A DNA stretch of 40,542 nucleotides, taken from assembly GCA_018713185.1 (NCBI GenBank), contig DVFQ01000027.1, positions 1 through 40,542 of the forward strand, read 5' to 3'. Position numbers and translations under genes: made by a program. Position 1 is the first letter of the stretch. Every line of letters starts with the position of its first letter. This document shows, piece by piece, positions 28,801-36,712 of the stretch. Under the pieces are notes generated by a model. It was not told where the DNA came from. It saw only the letters and a list, made by a program, of their open reading frames with translations, and did not search any database. This stretch comes from Candidatus Copromonas avistercoris (nom. illeg.). GTDB taxonomy: Bacteria; Bacillota; Clostridia; Lachnospirales; Lachnospiraceae.

Positions 28801-31800
28801 GCTGGTTCCCTGGAGCGTCTTGGACCCGAAAGAAGCCCGGGAGGAAGGAAACGGCGGGATAGAGGGCTATGGACGCAGCCGCTTCTTGAATTATCCCTAC
28901 GAGGCGAAGCTGAGGGTGGAAAAACTGGACAGGGAGACGGGGGAACCGATCTTTCATGAAGAAGGGATCTTCGCTCTTTACCGGGCCGAACGAAATGAAA
29001 GTCCGGACGGGGACGGAGAGGTGATGCGTTATGAGACGGACACAGTTGTCACAGGGAGCCGGGAATTTTTAAAGGCGATGGGAGCTGGCCGGATCACTCC
29101 GCTTGCGAGAAATTTTGAAACCGGACAGGCGCCGGGAACCATCTGCTATGGGACGGTGCCGGCGGGCGCTCCCATATGCCGGGAAGAGGATCTGGCGGCG
29201 CTTTTGGATGAGAACGGGTTAAGAACGGGAATCCAGGAAATGTTTTCTACGGTATGGGACGGAGAGGAAGAAGGCATCCTTCAGACTGCGGGATATTTTG
29301 TGACTTCCAGTCCGCTGGAAGCGGGAGTGTATGTTCTGGCGGAGCTGAAAGCGCCGTCGGGTTATGTGTCCAGCGCTCCGATCGCGGTGGAAATTTACAG
29401 CGACAAAATCACCTATACGCTCGGGAGCCAGGAGGATGAGACTGCCGCGGTCATTTATTCTTATGGGAAAGAAAGCGGGACGGGGACGGAACGGATCGTG
29501 GAAACGGCCAGGATATATGTGAATAATACGGCCACCAGCCTGGAGGTTTCCAAGGAGAAGACGGCGGATCTGCAAAGGAGCATGAAGATATCCGGAAGAG
29601 TCGAAGGGACGGCCGCTTATCTGGCAGAGGTCTGTGGTTTGGAAAATCTGGAGCTGGCCTATAATGACAGCGGAACCTATCTGGGCTTCGGCTGGAAAAA
29701 AGGAACGCTGGAGTATCTGGAGAAACGAAGGGAGGCAGGAGAGCGGATTGAAATCGTATATGAAGACGGCGTGTTTCAAGGTTATGGATATGTGACCCGG
29801 GAGCTGGAAATCGGAAATCACGAAAACCGGTACGTTCCGGGAGCGGTGATGGCGCTTTATGAAGCCATTGAGGTGAAGGAAACCGGAGATACCGAGGACG
29901 CCGCCTTTGAGGGCGTGGAGGTTATCCGCGATAAAAATGGAAACGTAAAATCGATTACGGTAAAGGAGGGGTATGCCGGGAGCCGGTACGAATATGTACG
30001 GACGGAAGGAAGCGGAGAAGAAGAATCGCCCCTTCCAGGGCTGATCGGAGACGGGACATGGACAATGAAGGAGATCCCTCGGGGGGATACGCCGGTTCTG
30101 TTTTATGATCTGGGAGGTCTTACGGTGACGGAACAGGGAGAAGACGGGACTTTGTACGGGTATGACCGGGATGGGAGAAAACAGCGGATTACATATGATA
30201 CCCGCTCCATTTATGCCCTAAAAGGGGGAAGGCCGGTATTTGAACTTTCCGGAGGAGATTTTTCCATGGCGGTTTATGATGGGAAGGCGAAGGCGTTTAC
30301 CGCGCTGGATGAAAATACAAGGCTGTATCATCTGGATGAGAATCTGTGCAGAGACGCTCAGGTTGACGCATATACCGGACTGGCTTACGTGGAAAAGTCG
30401 GTTCCCAATGAATATGGAGAAGAGGAACGGCGCCTTTTTGTCTGGCCGGTTACGCTGCTTCTCAATGAAAACGGCGTGGTGCTGGAACAGAGAAAAATCC
30501 TGACAGGCCGGCCGGGAGAGGTGAATGCCGGGACAGAAAACGCCTATCTTACGGGAACCTGGAATCCGGAGACGGAAACCTTTGATAAGAGCATGAACCC
30601 GGCTTTAGATCCCTATGGCTTGGCGGAATTTTACAGGCGGCAGGAAACCTCCTATCCAAAGGGAAGTCCGATCCATGACCGGGACGGAGACTTCATCGGC
30701 TATGGGTACGACGACCGGCTGGACCAGTATAACCGGGCGGCCTGGCAGATCTTAGAAAAGGAAGATCTTTATGAGGTGGGAAATCCGGAGGATCCGGCAG
30801 ATGATCCGCCGCTGTTTCACCGGAAGGGAGAGGCGTTTTTAATCCCCAATCTCTGGATCTCAGGAGACGCTTCGCCGCAGGATTCGACGGATACCCAAAT
30901 AACATCCGGACAGCCGGATCTTTTAAGAAGAGTATTTCCCGGCTCTTATATCCTGGAGGAGCTTGAAGCGCCGGAAGGATACGCGAAAGCGTTTCCGGCC
31001 GCCGTCCATATGGAGGAGCAGGAGAAAACCCAGAGAGTTTCGGTCATTGACGAAAAAATCAAGGTTGAGATCCTAAAGGCAGATGGAACAAAGGACTTGA
31101 GAGTTCCTGTAGAAAATAAGGACGAGCCGGATCAAATGATGACGGCGGCGGAGAGCAAGGGGAGCTACACATGGGAGCTGATCGCAGGGGCAAAGCTGGC
31201 TCTGTACCGGGCGGACCGTGTATATACTTCCGATTACAGCCGCTATCCCAAAGGATACTATCTCGTTAAGGCGGAGGAAACGCCGGCGGTATGGACCGCT
31301 GAGGATCCCGCGGGTCATGGCTCGGTGACCGTAACGGGCTCGTGGATTACGGACGGAACTCCGAAATATTTTGAGGGGATTCCAGCCGGAGACTATATTC
31401 TGGAGGAAGCTGAGGCACCGGAAGGCTTTTTACCGGCTTCGATGGAAATTACCATAAAGCCCATAGACAGCTTACAGAGCTTTGTCCTCTATAACGACCA
31501 TACGAAGCTGGAAATTCTAAAATATGAGAGAGGAACGGCGGGGGATAAAAAAGCGCTTCCGGCATCCAACGGGGCAAAGCTGGAACTGTATCCCGCCTTG
31601 CTGGATGAAACAGGCAAGCCTGTGGAGGAAAATGGAACTTATCTATATCAGGAGTCCCAGAGGATCGATTCCTGGACGTCCGCGGATTTTTCGGAAGAAT
31701 ATTTTCGCATTATGGAAGCATATGAGGCCCAGTTCTTTCTTTATGGGGATGAGTTCCAGGAATTTTCATGGAAACAGGCAGACGGAGACGGAACGGTTTG

Positions 31801-34060
31801 GGGACGCGGAACACTGAAAGAGAGCGCATCGACGGGAAACGGGGAGACGGTCACGCAGCTTTGGAGCCTGGAGGATGGGTCAAACATGCGGGTGACCGCC
31901 GTAAAGAATGGGCGGACTCTTTCTCTGGATGAAAACCATTTGCCGGAATATGCGTTCGAGTACCAATTCCATTATCAGGAACTTGGTTCAGAAGAACCGG
32001 GAGGAGAACCGGGAGGAGAATCGAGATTTCGGCCCTGCAGCTATGACACGGCTGCCGGAATCCATCGGATCGACCGGATCCCGGCGGGGTTCTATGTCCT
32101 GGTGGAAGCGGAGGGGCCGGAGGGTTATTGGCTTGCGGAGCCGAAGCTGATCACGGTCGAGGAATCCGGAGCGGTCCAACGATATGAAATGGAGAATCGC
32201 AGAATCCCGGAGCCGGAGGAACCGGCAGGAACGCTCCTGCTGGAAAAGCTGGACGCAGATACGAAGGACGTATTGGCGGGAGCCAGATTTGAAATCAAAA
32301 ATACCCAGACCGGGGACAAGTTCCAGATGGAAACCGGTGAAGACGGAACGGCAGTCTCTCCGCTTCTTCCAGCAGGAAAACGAGGGGAAGATGGAACCTG
32401 GGCCTTGTATGAATACGAGGTGCGGGAGGTAAGGCCGCCGGATGGGTATGAAGGGACCGATCAAGTCTGGAGCTTCCAATTTGAGGGAGAGGAGACGGAA
32501 AACAGGCCGCTTTCTTATAAGTTGACGATCGAAGACGAAAGAACAGAATTGCTTGTTTCTAAAACAGACGGGGAAACGGGAGAACCCGTGGAAGGCGCGC
32601 GTCTGGCTGTTTATCCCATGGCCGGAGAGAAGGAGGCTGTGATAGCAGGAGAGACAGAAGCCATGATGGACGGAGTGACGGAAGCTGCGGTTAACGGGGC
32701 GCCTGCGGCAGTCTGGACGTCGGGGACAGAACCGTATCTTATCAGCGGGAAGCTAATTGCCGGAGGCAGCTATCTCCTTTATGAGCAGGAGCCGCCGACG
32801 GGATACGCAAAGGCATTTCCCGTCAGGTTTCAGCTTTCTGAGGACGGGACGTTTGTCCGGGAATTAGAAACCGCAGGAGCCGCCGCGCCGCTGGAGCTTG
32901 AAATGCTGCCGCAGGGAAGCTTCCGGATCACGGCTAGTCCAGTCAAGGAAATTCAATATTTTATTGAAAGGGACGGATACCCGATTCCCAAGGAAGCGAT
33001 TGCAGACGGCGATCTTCTGACCATACGGCTGCAGACGGTATTTCAAAATGGGGACAAGGCTCCGGCCGGCAGCTGGACCTTCCGCTTCCACTCGTCAGAA
33101 ACGGCAAAGGCGGAGCTTGAAGAATGGCTTCTTAGAATATGCGGAAAGATCAAGGAAACAGAGCTGGCATTAACGGCTGTCGGAGGAGAAATGATCAGAA
33201 GCTGGAAGATTCCCGGCCATTTGGAAAGCTGGAGCATAGAGACTCCGCTCTTGGACGAAGGAGGGGATGGAAAAGAAGACGTTTATTTGGAGACGATCGT
33301 CTGGATGCAGGACGGAACCGCTTTTTCCTTCGGGAGAATGCGAATCAGCCTGGGGGAAAACGGAAAGATTGAAACAATAAATCTGGAAGATGAAAAGACC
33401 AGGGTGCAGATCAGCAAACGGGATTTGACGACGGGAGAAGAGCTTCCAGGGGCGCGTCTGATCTTGACAGAAGAAAATGGAAAAGAGATTGACTCCTGGA
33501 TTTCGGGAGATCAGCCGCATTTTATTGAGGGCGTATTGGAAGCGGGAAAGCGGTACGTGCTGACGGAACTGTATGCGCCGGACGGGTATGAAGAAGCGGA
33601 ATCCATTTCTTTTTCCGTATCGGAAAACGGCGAGATCCAGCGGGTGGTTATGGAGGACCGGAGGAAACCGGAAGAGCCGGAAGAGCCAACGGAGCCGGAG
33701 GAACCGACAGAGCCGGAGGAGCCGGGAGAGCCGGAGGAACCAACGGAGCCGGAAGAGCCGGAGAAGCCAACGGAACCGGGGGAACCGACAGAGCCGGACG
33801 AACCGGAGGAGCCGAACGAGCCAAACCGGCCGGAAAAACCCAAAGAACCGGGCCCGCGGAAGACCCAGGGAACGATCACTGCTTTTTATGAAAAGACGTA
33901 TGGATACGGCGGACGCTTAAGGCTGGATCATCCTGGAACGTATTATCCGGATTTTCCGGAGACGGGAGATCACAACAGCCCCTTAAGGGATCTTCTTGGA
34001 TTGTCCGCGGGACTTTTCGGAATTCTGTATTGTATAAAAAGGAGGCGTGATGGGAGATAA
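22820..34060 (+). CDS. Giant SpaA/Cna_B isopeptide-type surface adhesin (about 3746 aa) with Pro-rich wall spacer and FPETG sorting signal
   Basis: RBS GGGGAGGACT-ATG at 22820; signal peptide; recurrent Cna_B motifs (LEILKxD...GAKLxLY...YILEEAEAPEGF); PEEPxEP repeats; FPETGDHNSPLRDLLGLSAGLFGILYCIKRRRDGR. Confidence 0.93.
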   Translation: MTGKKRLKKITAGILAAVTAAASVGIPFPMPSQASEIWPQKATEPFYCIDGGKGWRQVDRYENYKYDSLPSPLSETQAKRLFWAYPKNWSMLKLAAQVHDPELYAEIASTYSGANIVKRVKDDGGTKFAWVADNPEIEARAIEAIEQMSSEGAEGGKEAPDPIREATSEETAVPFEVLPFSDGPGALDTEFVLGEDFIRDIASIEPQSVWDNGSTGGTVGWLDASQDKNIAKSAMGEELYEVTWSGDSIKIRNNGSAVANDNAVGSDMSEEEKYNKTTVRYKITMRQDSGWYTEGSWNEDYLHEWMDFKACVNAPEHQRLYKADIQIVPSDMVFYIVISQQGGDVPEIPGETVKKPELSFNVFRHEETFESHYNVRLKKYDDETGMPLKGSQFYLYERLEDGEKLGEDQRDGGLAEENLSFLPWDGFQIFYEGTTDENGMISYGDTRQYVYSKTYCDGHPAPQWAQISEEPSEEGGEGSEDSGGSDSGDFDSGDGFGAGEEDDSAEDSGAAEQTRDYNRAAAAQWLEWVQACEAEQEQSDSHFHWMLDEGLIDEVASVLESGEPGGGASGESGEPGEDGDSETGSMNPVSKEEAFEASGCKADCEKTYENFIHLRFTYTWKEIQARTGYILHGLHRDDVPIEMVTTVSSEAGAVSSRLEGSSEEIEENVWYMGSRGVSESMETLERRQEERAAAAQRHSPAESLGIWRFRADKAEAEAIQETEAQEAETIQKSGDQEAGDKKPGDRQETGMISPQSPSNSVRDVSSSSNAKEENQGEQTATASNAAYRRMAFSMRMQEREMSDEGWDLGSGAESFESIFNGAQEDGIQHLEIGDPDRYSHCGGEEDCGGAWRVYDHRTEGRLHINKRSLDLYQKESESYSAYGDAEGDATLEGAVYGLFAAEHILHPDSDVGTGGNWTNTGVVYQKDDLVATAATDKNGDADFLVYTQAPGMTYDYEQGRIRKRTDRPWEGPKNRYEENQEENGNYWIGRPLILGSYYVKELSRSEGFELSVNGLQQERTNYGAGLETPESVSAAGGTAVLALPELSASMEGEDGGGTGYDQLNFSVTSSGTADTDLENGGYDILISGFPEGIEVYRVDTGEEEVTGPHVTGTEEVIVRDEAGNIVWMKAESDHSNIRYEPEYDSEGNIIGQNPVSAIEPQIRRAEQIPEQTGLTITDFRFEFGEEILAQPAVNFPFDGEEDLAYRTVKAVLEGVLLKNGYGVPVTAAGQYSLPDAPVYSRGVREGEPDQYGMTADVGSPAEKTVYGAAVNEVLFEISDTMTMEDMLWELLSWYQENSHWTFGGIDSIKREGNILRIVLYAGISSNRNPFFFVSAQEDGTRTVGRIYAALKDPVKMRWVYQEYHPQGDYSFQVERQYYFESGNGRRYYVDAVLTPAVLMGPDGVEEITHQVMVYHKKGEEIVDYLSGDPQNGYRVPLTRQEDKIEITTELETVEKDVRISDVTYDPEEKTYRIHVKTEGTDSFGREFSDTDGGLTLQFMIRLPRKNQILTEEDIESLGSGNVYGYRPGDRIGYANYLMRFAGASLTADVSGTGAAADTYIVTKKLIYRGQDRVSEDGGTGNFPAQVLDRPIKQKIRIQKEIEGEPAIGNFRFKAYLKSNLERLFCDENGNIVWLDRNGAEVDINEYRESFPELVQKLYTRGTERRLLEPAENSEDEDGGLLSEKWNYEKFFDAIRTADTDRWHNQGTVKNTSYKPEAASLLTGIVNRINTSWEAAENAKRSDAVRQFAVTWYLEEEAQPLIAEAEETGISYTDEVYDKALYQAILKAEFYLEPFFQYDLDSIYEIAWDSEADGGIDGDASTLSVSLEEDSGVYAYGISRYLPYGDYVLAEQQPYCPQWLDFANKHYKIDEPRELSLPAVYDQDELASEYIYHKEDSPIQLAKKYLLRFNEEWTGSGEQEPNEYIVQGQGHDGDFEVYPYGLSEACAEGHYEPYGNLAVGNYYHYRSDSEEGGMEGNTAVMTGMRTAYDGQYAPMLVPWSVLDPKEAREEGNGGIEGYGRSRFLNYPYEAKLRVEKLDRETGEPIFHEEGIFALYRAERNESPDGDGEVMRYETDTVVTGSREFLKAMGAGRITPLARNFETGQAPGTICYGTVPAGAPICREEDLAALLDENGLRTGIQEMFSTVWDGEEEGILQTAGYFVTSSPLEAGVYVLAELKAPSGYVSSAPIAVEIYSDKITYTLGSQEDETAAVIYSYGKESGTGTERIVETARIYVNNTATSLEVSKEKTADLQRSMKISGRVEGTAAYLAEVCGLENLELAYNDSGTYLGFGWKKGTLEYLEKRREAGERIEIVYEDGVFQGYGYVTRELEIGNHENRYVPGAVMALYEAIEVKETGDTEDAAFEGVEVIRDKNGNVKSITVKEGYAGSRYEYVRTEGSGEEESPLPGLIGDGTWTMKEIPRGDTPVLFYDLGGLTVTEQGEDGTLYGYDRDGRKQRITYDTRSIYALKGGRPVFELSGGDFSMAVYDGKAKAFTALDENTRLYHLDENLCRDAQVDAYTGLAYVEKSVPNEYGEEERRLFVWPVTLLLNENGVVLEQRKILTGRPGEVNAGTENAYLTGTWNPETETFDKSMNPALDPYGLAEFYRRQETSYPKGSPIHDRDGDFIGYGYDDRLDQYNRAAWQILEKEDLYEVGNPEDPADDPPLFHRKGEAFLIPNLWISGDASPQDSTDTQITSGQPDLLRRVFPGSYILEELEAPEGYAKAFPAAVHMEEQEKTQRVSVIDEKIKVEILKADGTKDLRVPVENKDEPDQMMTAAESKGSYTWELIAGAKLALYRADRVYTSDYSRYPKGYYLVKAEETPAVWTAEDPAGHGSVTVTGSWITDGTPKYFEGIPAGDYILEEAEAPEGFLPASMEITIKPIDSLQSFVLYNDHTKLEILKYERGTAGDKKALPASNGAKLELYPALLDETGKPVEENGTYLYQESQRIDSWTSADFSEEYFRIMEAYEAQFFLYGDEFQEFSWKQADGDGTVWGRGTLKESASTGNGETVTQLWSLEDGSNMRVTAVKNGRTLSLDENHLPEYAFEYQFHYQELGSEEPGGEPGGESRFRPCSYDTAAGIHRIDRIPAGFYVLVEAEGPEGYWLAEPKLITVEESGAVQRYEMENRRIPEPEEPAGTLLLEKLDADTKDVLAGARFEIKNTQTGDKFQMETGEDGTAVSPLLPAGKRGEDGTWALYEYEVREVRPPDGYEGTDQVWSFQFEGEETENRPLSYKLTIEDERTELLVSKTDGETGEPVEGARLAVYPMAGEKEAVIAGETEAMMDGVTEAAVNGAPAAVWTSGTEPYLISGKLIAGGSYLLYEQEPPTGYAKAFPVRFQLSEDGTFVRELETAGAAAPLELEMLPQGSFRITASPVKEIQYFIERDGYPIPKEAIADGDLLTIRLQTVFQNGDKAPAGSWTFRFHSSETAKAELEEWLLRICGKIKETELALTAVGGEMIRSWKIPGHLESWSIETPLLDEGGDGKEDVYLETIVWMQDGTAFSFGRMRISLGENGKIETINLEDEKTRVQISKRDLTTGEELPGARLILTEENGKEIDSWISGDQPHFIEGVLEAGKRYVLTELYAPDGYEEAESISFSVSENGEIQRVVMEDRRKPEEPEEPTEPEEPTEPEEPGEPEEPTEPEEPEKPTEPGEPTEPDEPEEPNEPNRPEKPKEPGPRKTQGTITAFYEKTYGYGGRLRLDHPGTYYPDFPETGDHNSPLRDLLGLSAGLFGILYCIKRRRDGR
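33665..33858 (+). repeat. Pro/Glu-rich tandem repeat (PEEPTEPEEP...) encoding the wall-spanning segment
   Basis: Reiterated gagccggaggaaccgac-type units. Confidence 0.92.
33953..34048 (+). other. C-terminal cell-wall sorting signal (FPETG, hydrophobic helix, RRR tail)
   Basis: FPETG-DHNSPLRDLLGLSAGLFGILYCIKRRR. Confidence 0.88.
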
Positions 34061-35036
34061 GAAAAGAAGCGGAAAGGAGAGGAAATGGCGGAAGCTGCCG
34101 GTTGCGGGTCTTGTTTTGGCGAGCGTTTTCCTGATGGGCGCGGCCGGCGGCGGGAGCGATGGGACGGAGCGCAAAACAATTACATACGAGAGTCCGGTTT
34201 TTACAGGAGACGGGGAGGCGTTTCGGCCTAAAGAGCTGCTGGAGCAGGGCGGTATCACATACCGCCTTGTTTCCACTAATATCAGGAGAGCGAAAAAAGA
34301 AGGGGAGCTTACCTACCTTTCGTCGGAATTTTCCTGCGAGCTGGAGGGAAACGACGCGCCTCCGGAGACGGCTGTTATTACCGTCTGGGACGAGACCTTG
34401 GAGGCCGAATATCAGAGGGAGGTTCCTCTGCTGGAGGCAAAGGAGCAGGAGATCGTTTGGCAGGAGGATTTTACCTTCCCGATTACCGTTTCATCCTACG
34501 GCGCGGATTCGTTTATGCTGGGGGAATATGAAATACCGGGAGATGCAGAGCTTTCGGAATATGGAAGCGAGCTGCTGGCGTTTTTAAATCTGCCGGAGGA
34601 GGCATATCGGATCGACCGGGTGGTATGGACGGGCGAGCCGTATGAGAAGGACGGGGTGAACTGCCGGGACGCCAAGGCTTACGGCGCGAGACGGATCCGG
34701 TATGTTTTAGCCCGTTACGGCGGGCAGGTCCGGACGCCGGATGTCGAGGGAAAGCAGTATATCGGGATTTATGAAGCGGAAGCAGGACCGGAGGAAACCA
34801 AAGCGCCAACGGAGAGTGAGACGGATGAGACGCCAAAAGAGACGGAAGCGGTTTTAGAATTGCCAAAAGAAACGCTGCCCCCAGAGCCTGAAAAATCCCC
34901 TCCGGGCATGCTGGAGAGGATTTTCCAATGGCTTTGGGGACGGCGCACCGTGATCACCATCGGCGGCCTGTTCTTCTTAGCGATATTTGCGGCGGCTGTG
35001 GCCGTAAGGCTTTCGTTCCGCCAAAAGAAGAAGTAG
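34050..35036 (+). CDS. Single-pass membrane protein with signal peptide, ectodomain, acidic linker and C-terminal TM
   Basis: Start overlaps the end of the giant adhesin CDS (GGAGGCGTG-ATG); TM VITIGGLFFLAIFAAAVAVRL and RQKKK tail; GTG at 34047 is an alternative start. Confidence 0.85.
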   Translation: MGDKKRSGKERKWRKLPVAGLVLASVFLMGAAGGGSDGTERKTITYESPVFTGDGEAFRPKELLEQGGITYRLVSTNIRRAKKEGELTYLSSEFSCELEGNDAPPETAVITVWDETLEAEYQREVPLLEAKEQEIVWQEDFTFPITVSSYGADSFMLGEYEIPGDAELSEYGSELLAFLNLPEEAYRIDRVVWTGEPYEKDGVNCRDAKAYGARRIRYVLARYGGQVRTPDVEGKQYIGIYEAEAGPEETKAPTESETDETPKETEAVLELPKETLPPEPEKSPPGMLERIFQWLWGRRTVITIGGLFFLAIFAAAVAVRLSFRQKKK

Positions 35037-35049
35037 GATTAAACTCCCT

Positions 35050-35071
35050 TTAAAGAAGCGTTAAAGAAGCG
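35050..35071. repeat. Perfect 11-bp tandem duplication (TTAAAGAAGCG x2) at the stop codon of the minus-strand ArsC-like gene
   Basis: TTAAAGAAGCG at 35050-35060 and 35061-35071; each copy contains the TAA stop on the minus strand. Confidence 0.92.
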
Positions 35072-35417
35072 CTTCTTCCCATTCCTTCTCTTTAAAACCG
35101 ACCAGCACAAAGCTGTCAGCGACGATAATGGGACGCTTGACCAGCATCCCGTCGGTAGAAAGCAGTTCAAACTGCTCCTCTTCCGTCATGGACGGAAGCT
35201 TGTCTTTTAAAGCCATGGACTTATAAAGGACTCCGCTGGTATTGAAAAAGCGCTTCAGCGGAAGGCCGCTTTTCTGGTGCCAGGCCTTTAACTCCTCAGC
35301 CGATGGGTTGTTTTCTTTGATATGGCGGCTGACATAAGACACATGATGCTCGTCCAGCCATTTTTTTGCCTTTTGGCAGGTAGAACAAGGAGGATACTCC
35401 AGGAATAAAATCTGCAT
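35061..35417 (-). CDS. ArsC/Spx-family thioredoxin-fold protein
   Basis: MQILFLEYPPCSTCQKAKKWLDEHHV; FFNTSG; GMLVKRPIIV; RBS AGGAAGGTGATTTT. Confidence 0.9.
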   Translation of the reverse strand: MQILFLEYPPCSTCQKAKKWLDEHHVSYVSRHIKENNPSAEELKAWHQKSGLPLKRFFNTSGVLYKSMALKDKLPSMTEEEQFELLSTDGMLVKRPIIVADSFVLVGFKEKEWEEALL

Positions 35418-35515
35418 AAAATCACCTTCCTATTTTGCATTAGACAGCTCCGGCCGCTGCGTTTGTGGCAGAGGCCAGCGCGGAATGATCAATACCAGTA
35501 TATCTGATTCCGGCG

Positions 35516-36082
35516 ATGAATACAATGATAAAAAAGGACGATCAGGCCAATATGGATTTTCTGATTTTTTTATCTGCGTTTATCGTGCCGCTTTCTGTAT
35601 TTTATATTGTTGGCTTCGGAGTTTTAAGCGGGAGGCCGGTGTTCGATGATTTTTTAAAGGGCGCCGCCGAGGGGATGAAAACAGTCGCCGGAGTTCTGCC
35701 GACGCTGATCGGCCTGATTACGGCGGTGGGCGTTCTGCGGGCCTCCGGCTTCCTGGATTTTCTTGCAAAACTGCTGGAAGGGCCGGCGGCTGTTTTGCAG
35801 ATACCGGTTCCGCTGATCTCCGTTATCCTGGTCCGCGTCGTGTCCGGGTCGGCGGCCGTCGGATTGATCCTAGACATTTTTAAGGAATACGGGCCGGATT
35901 CCCTGGAGGGCACGATGGCGTCGATCATGATGGGATGCACGGAAACCGTATTCTATACCATGAGCGTATATTTCATGGCGGCCCATATCCGAAAAACCAG
36001 GTGGACGCTTCCCGGCGCCCTGCTGGCGACCGCCGGAGGGATCGCGGCCAGTATTATCCTGGCGGAAATGATGGTTAAATAA
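35516..36082 (+). CDS. spmB: Spore maturation protein B-like (nucleoside-recognition/gate domain)
   Basis: GVLPTLIGLITAVGVLRASGFLDFL, VRVVSGSAAVGLILDIF, MGCTETVFYTMSVYF; start uncertain (35516 or 35552). Confidence 0.87.
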   Translation: MNTMIKKDDQANMDFLIFLSAFIVPLSVFYIVGFGVLSGRPVFDDFLKGAAEGMKTVAGVLPTLIGLITAVGVLRASGFLDFLAKLLEGPAAVLQIPVPLISVILVRVVSGSAAVGLILDIFKEYGPDSLEGTMASIMMGCTETVFYTMSVYFMAAHIRKTRWTLPGALLATAGGIAASIILAEMMVK

Positions 36083-36125
36083 TGGTTTAAACAGCGCAAA
36101 AACGGTGGGAATCAGAAAAATCCAG

Positions 36126-36154
36126 TTGTACGCTTTTGTCCGGTGAGGTATAAT
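36126..36154 (+). promoter_or_regulatory. SigA-type promoter upstream of marR-family gene
   Basis: TTGTAC - 17 nt - TATAAT. Confidence 0.65.
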
Positions 36155-36198
36155 GGACGCATAGGCCATGAGCAGAGCTTGAGAAAGGAAATCCCCCA

Positions 36199-36654
36199 TT
36201 GGACGACTACGGAATACTGAATGAAGTCCTGGTCCGCCTTTTCCGCGATATTATGGACATAGAGGAAAAAGCCATTATTACTTCGGAATATCAGGATATA
36301 ACCAATAACGATATGCATGTGATCGAAGCCATTGGGATTGGCGCGCCCAAAAACATGTCCGCGATCGCCAAGGAGCTGTCCGTAACAGTGGGAACGCTTA
36401 CGATTGCCATGAACAGCTTGGTGAAAAAAGGGTATGTGGTTCGGGAACGCGGCCAGGAGGACCGGAGAGTCGTGTATATTTCCCTGTCGGACCGGGGACG
36501 CCGCGCGTATGCGCATCATGCCCGGTTCCATAAAGAAATGATCGACGCCCTGATGGAAAAGCTGGACGGGCAGGAAAAACGGGTGTTGATACAGGCTCTG
36601 ACGAAATTGGACCAGTGGTTCCGGAAGAAGGAATATGAAAACCGGATGGAGTAA
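36199..36654 (+). CDS. MarR-family transcriptional regulator (TTG start)
   Basis: MSAIAKELSVTVGTLTIAMNSLVKKGYVVRERGQEDRRVVYISLSDRGRRAY wHTH. Confidence 0.9.
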   Translation: MDDYGILNEVLVRLFRDIMDIEEKAIITSEYQDITNNDMHVIEAIGIGAPKNMSAIAKELSVTVGTLTIAMNSLVKKGYVVRERGQEDRRVVYISLSDRGRRAYAHHARFHKEMIDALMEKLDGQEKRVLIQALTKLDQWFRKKEYENRME

Positions 36655-36712
36655 TCTCCGGCTTTAGGGCCGGGAGGCTATACAGCAAAAAAGCAGAAGG
36701 AAGGAAACAGAT

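Noticed and set aside
20909-28957. Long minus-strand ORFs (e.g. 20909-21751, 21836-22645, 23093-24046, 26468-27340, 27980-28957)
   Set aside because: They lie antisense to clearly coding, domain-bearing plus-strand genes, have R/H/P/L-rich shadow composition, and show no recognisable motifs or consistent RBS.
33665-33858. Possible CRISPR or noncoding repeat array
   Set aside because: In-frame Pro/Glu coding repeat typical of wall-spanning regions of sortase substrates.
33511-33879. Minus-strand ORF encoding GSSGSSGSVGS repeats
   Set aside because: Reverse complement of the PEEP wall-spacer repeats; not a genuine low-complexity protein.
35061-35417. Arsenic resistance gene call (arsC)
   Set aside because: CxxC (CSTC) and lack of ars operon neighbours fit the broader ArsC/Spx thioredoxin-like family; specific arsenate reductase function not supported.
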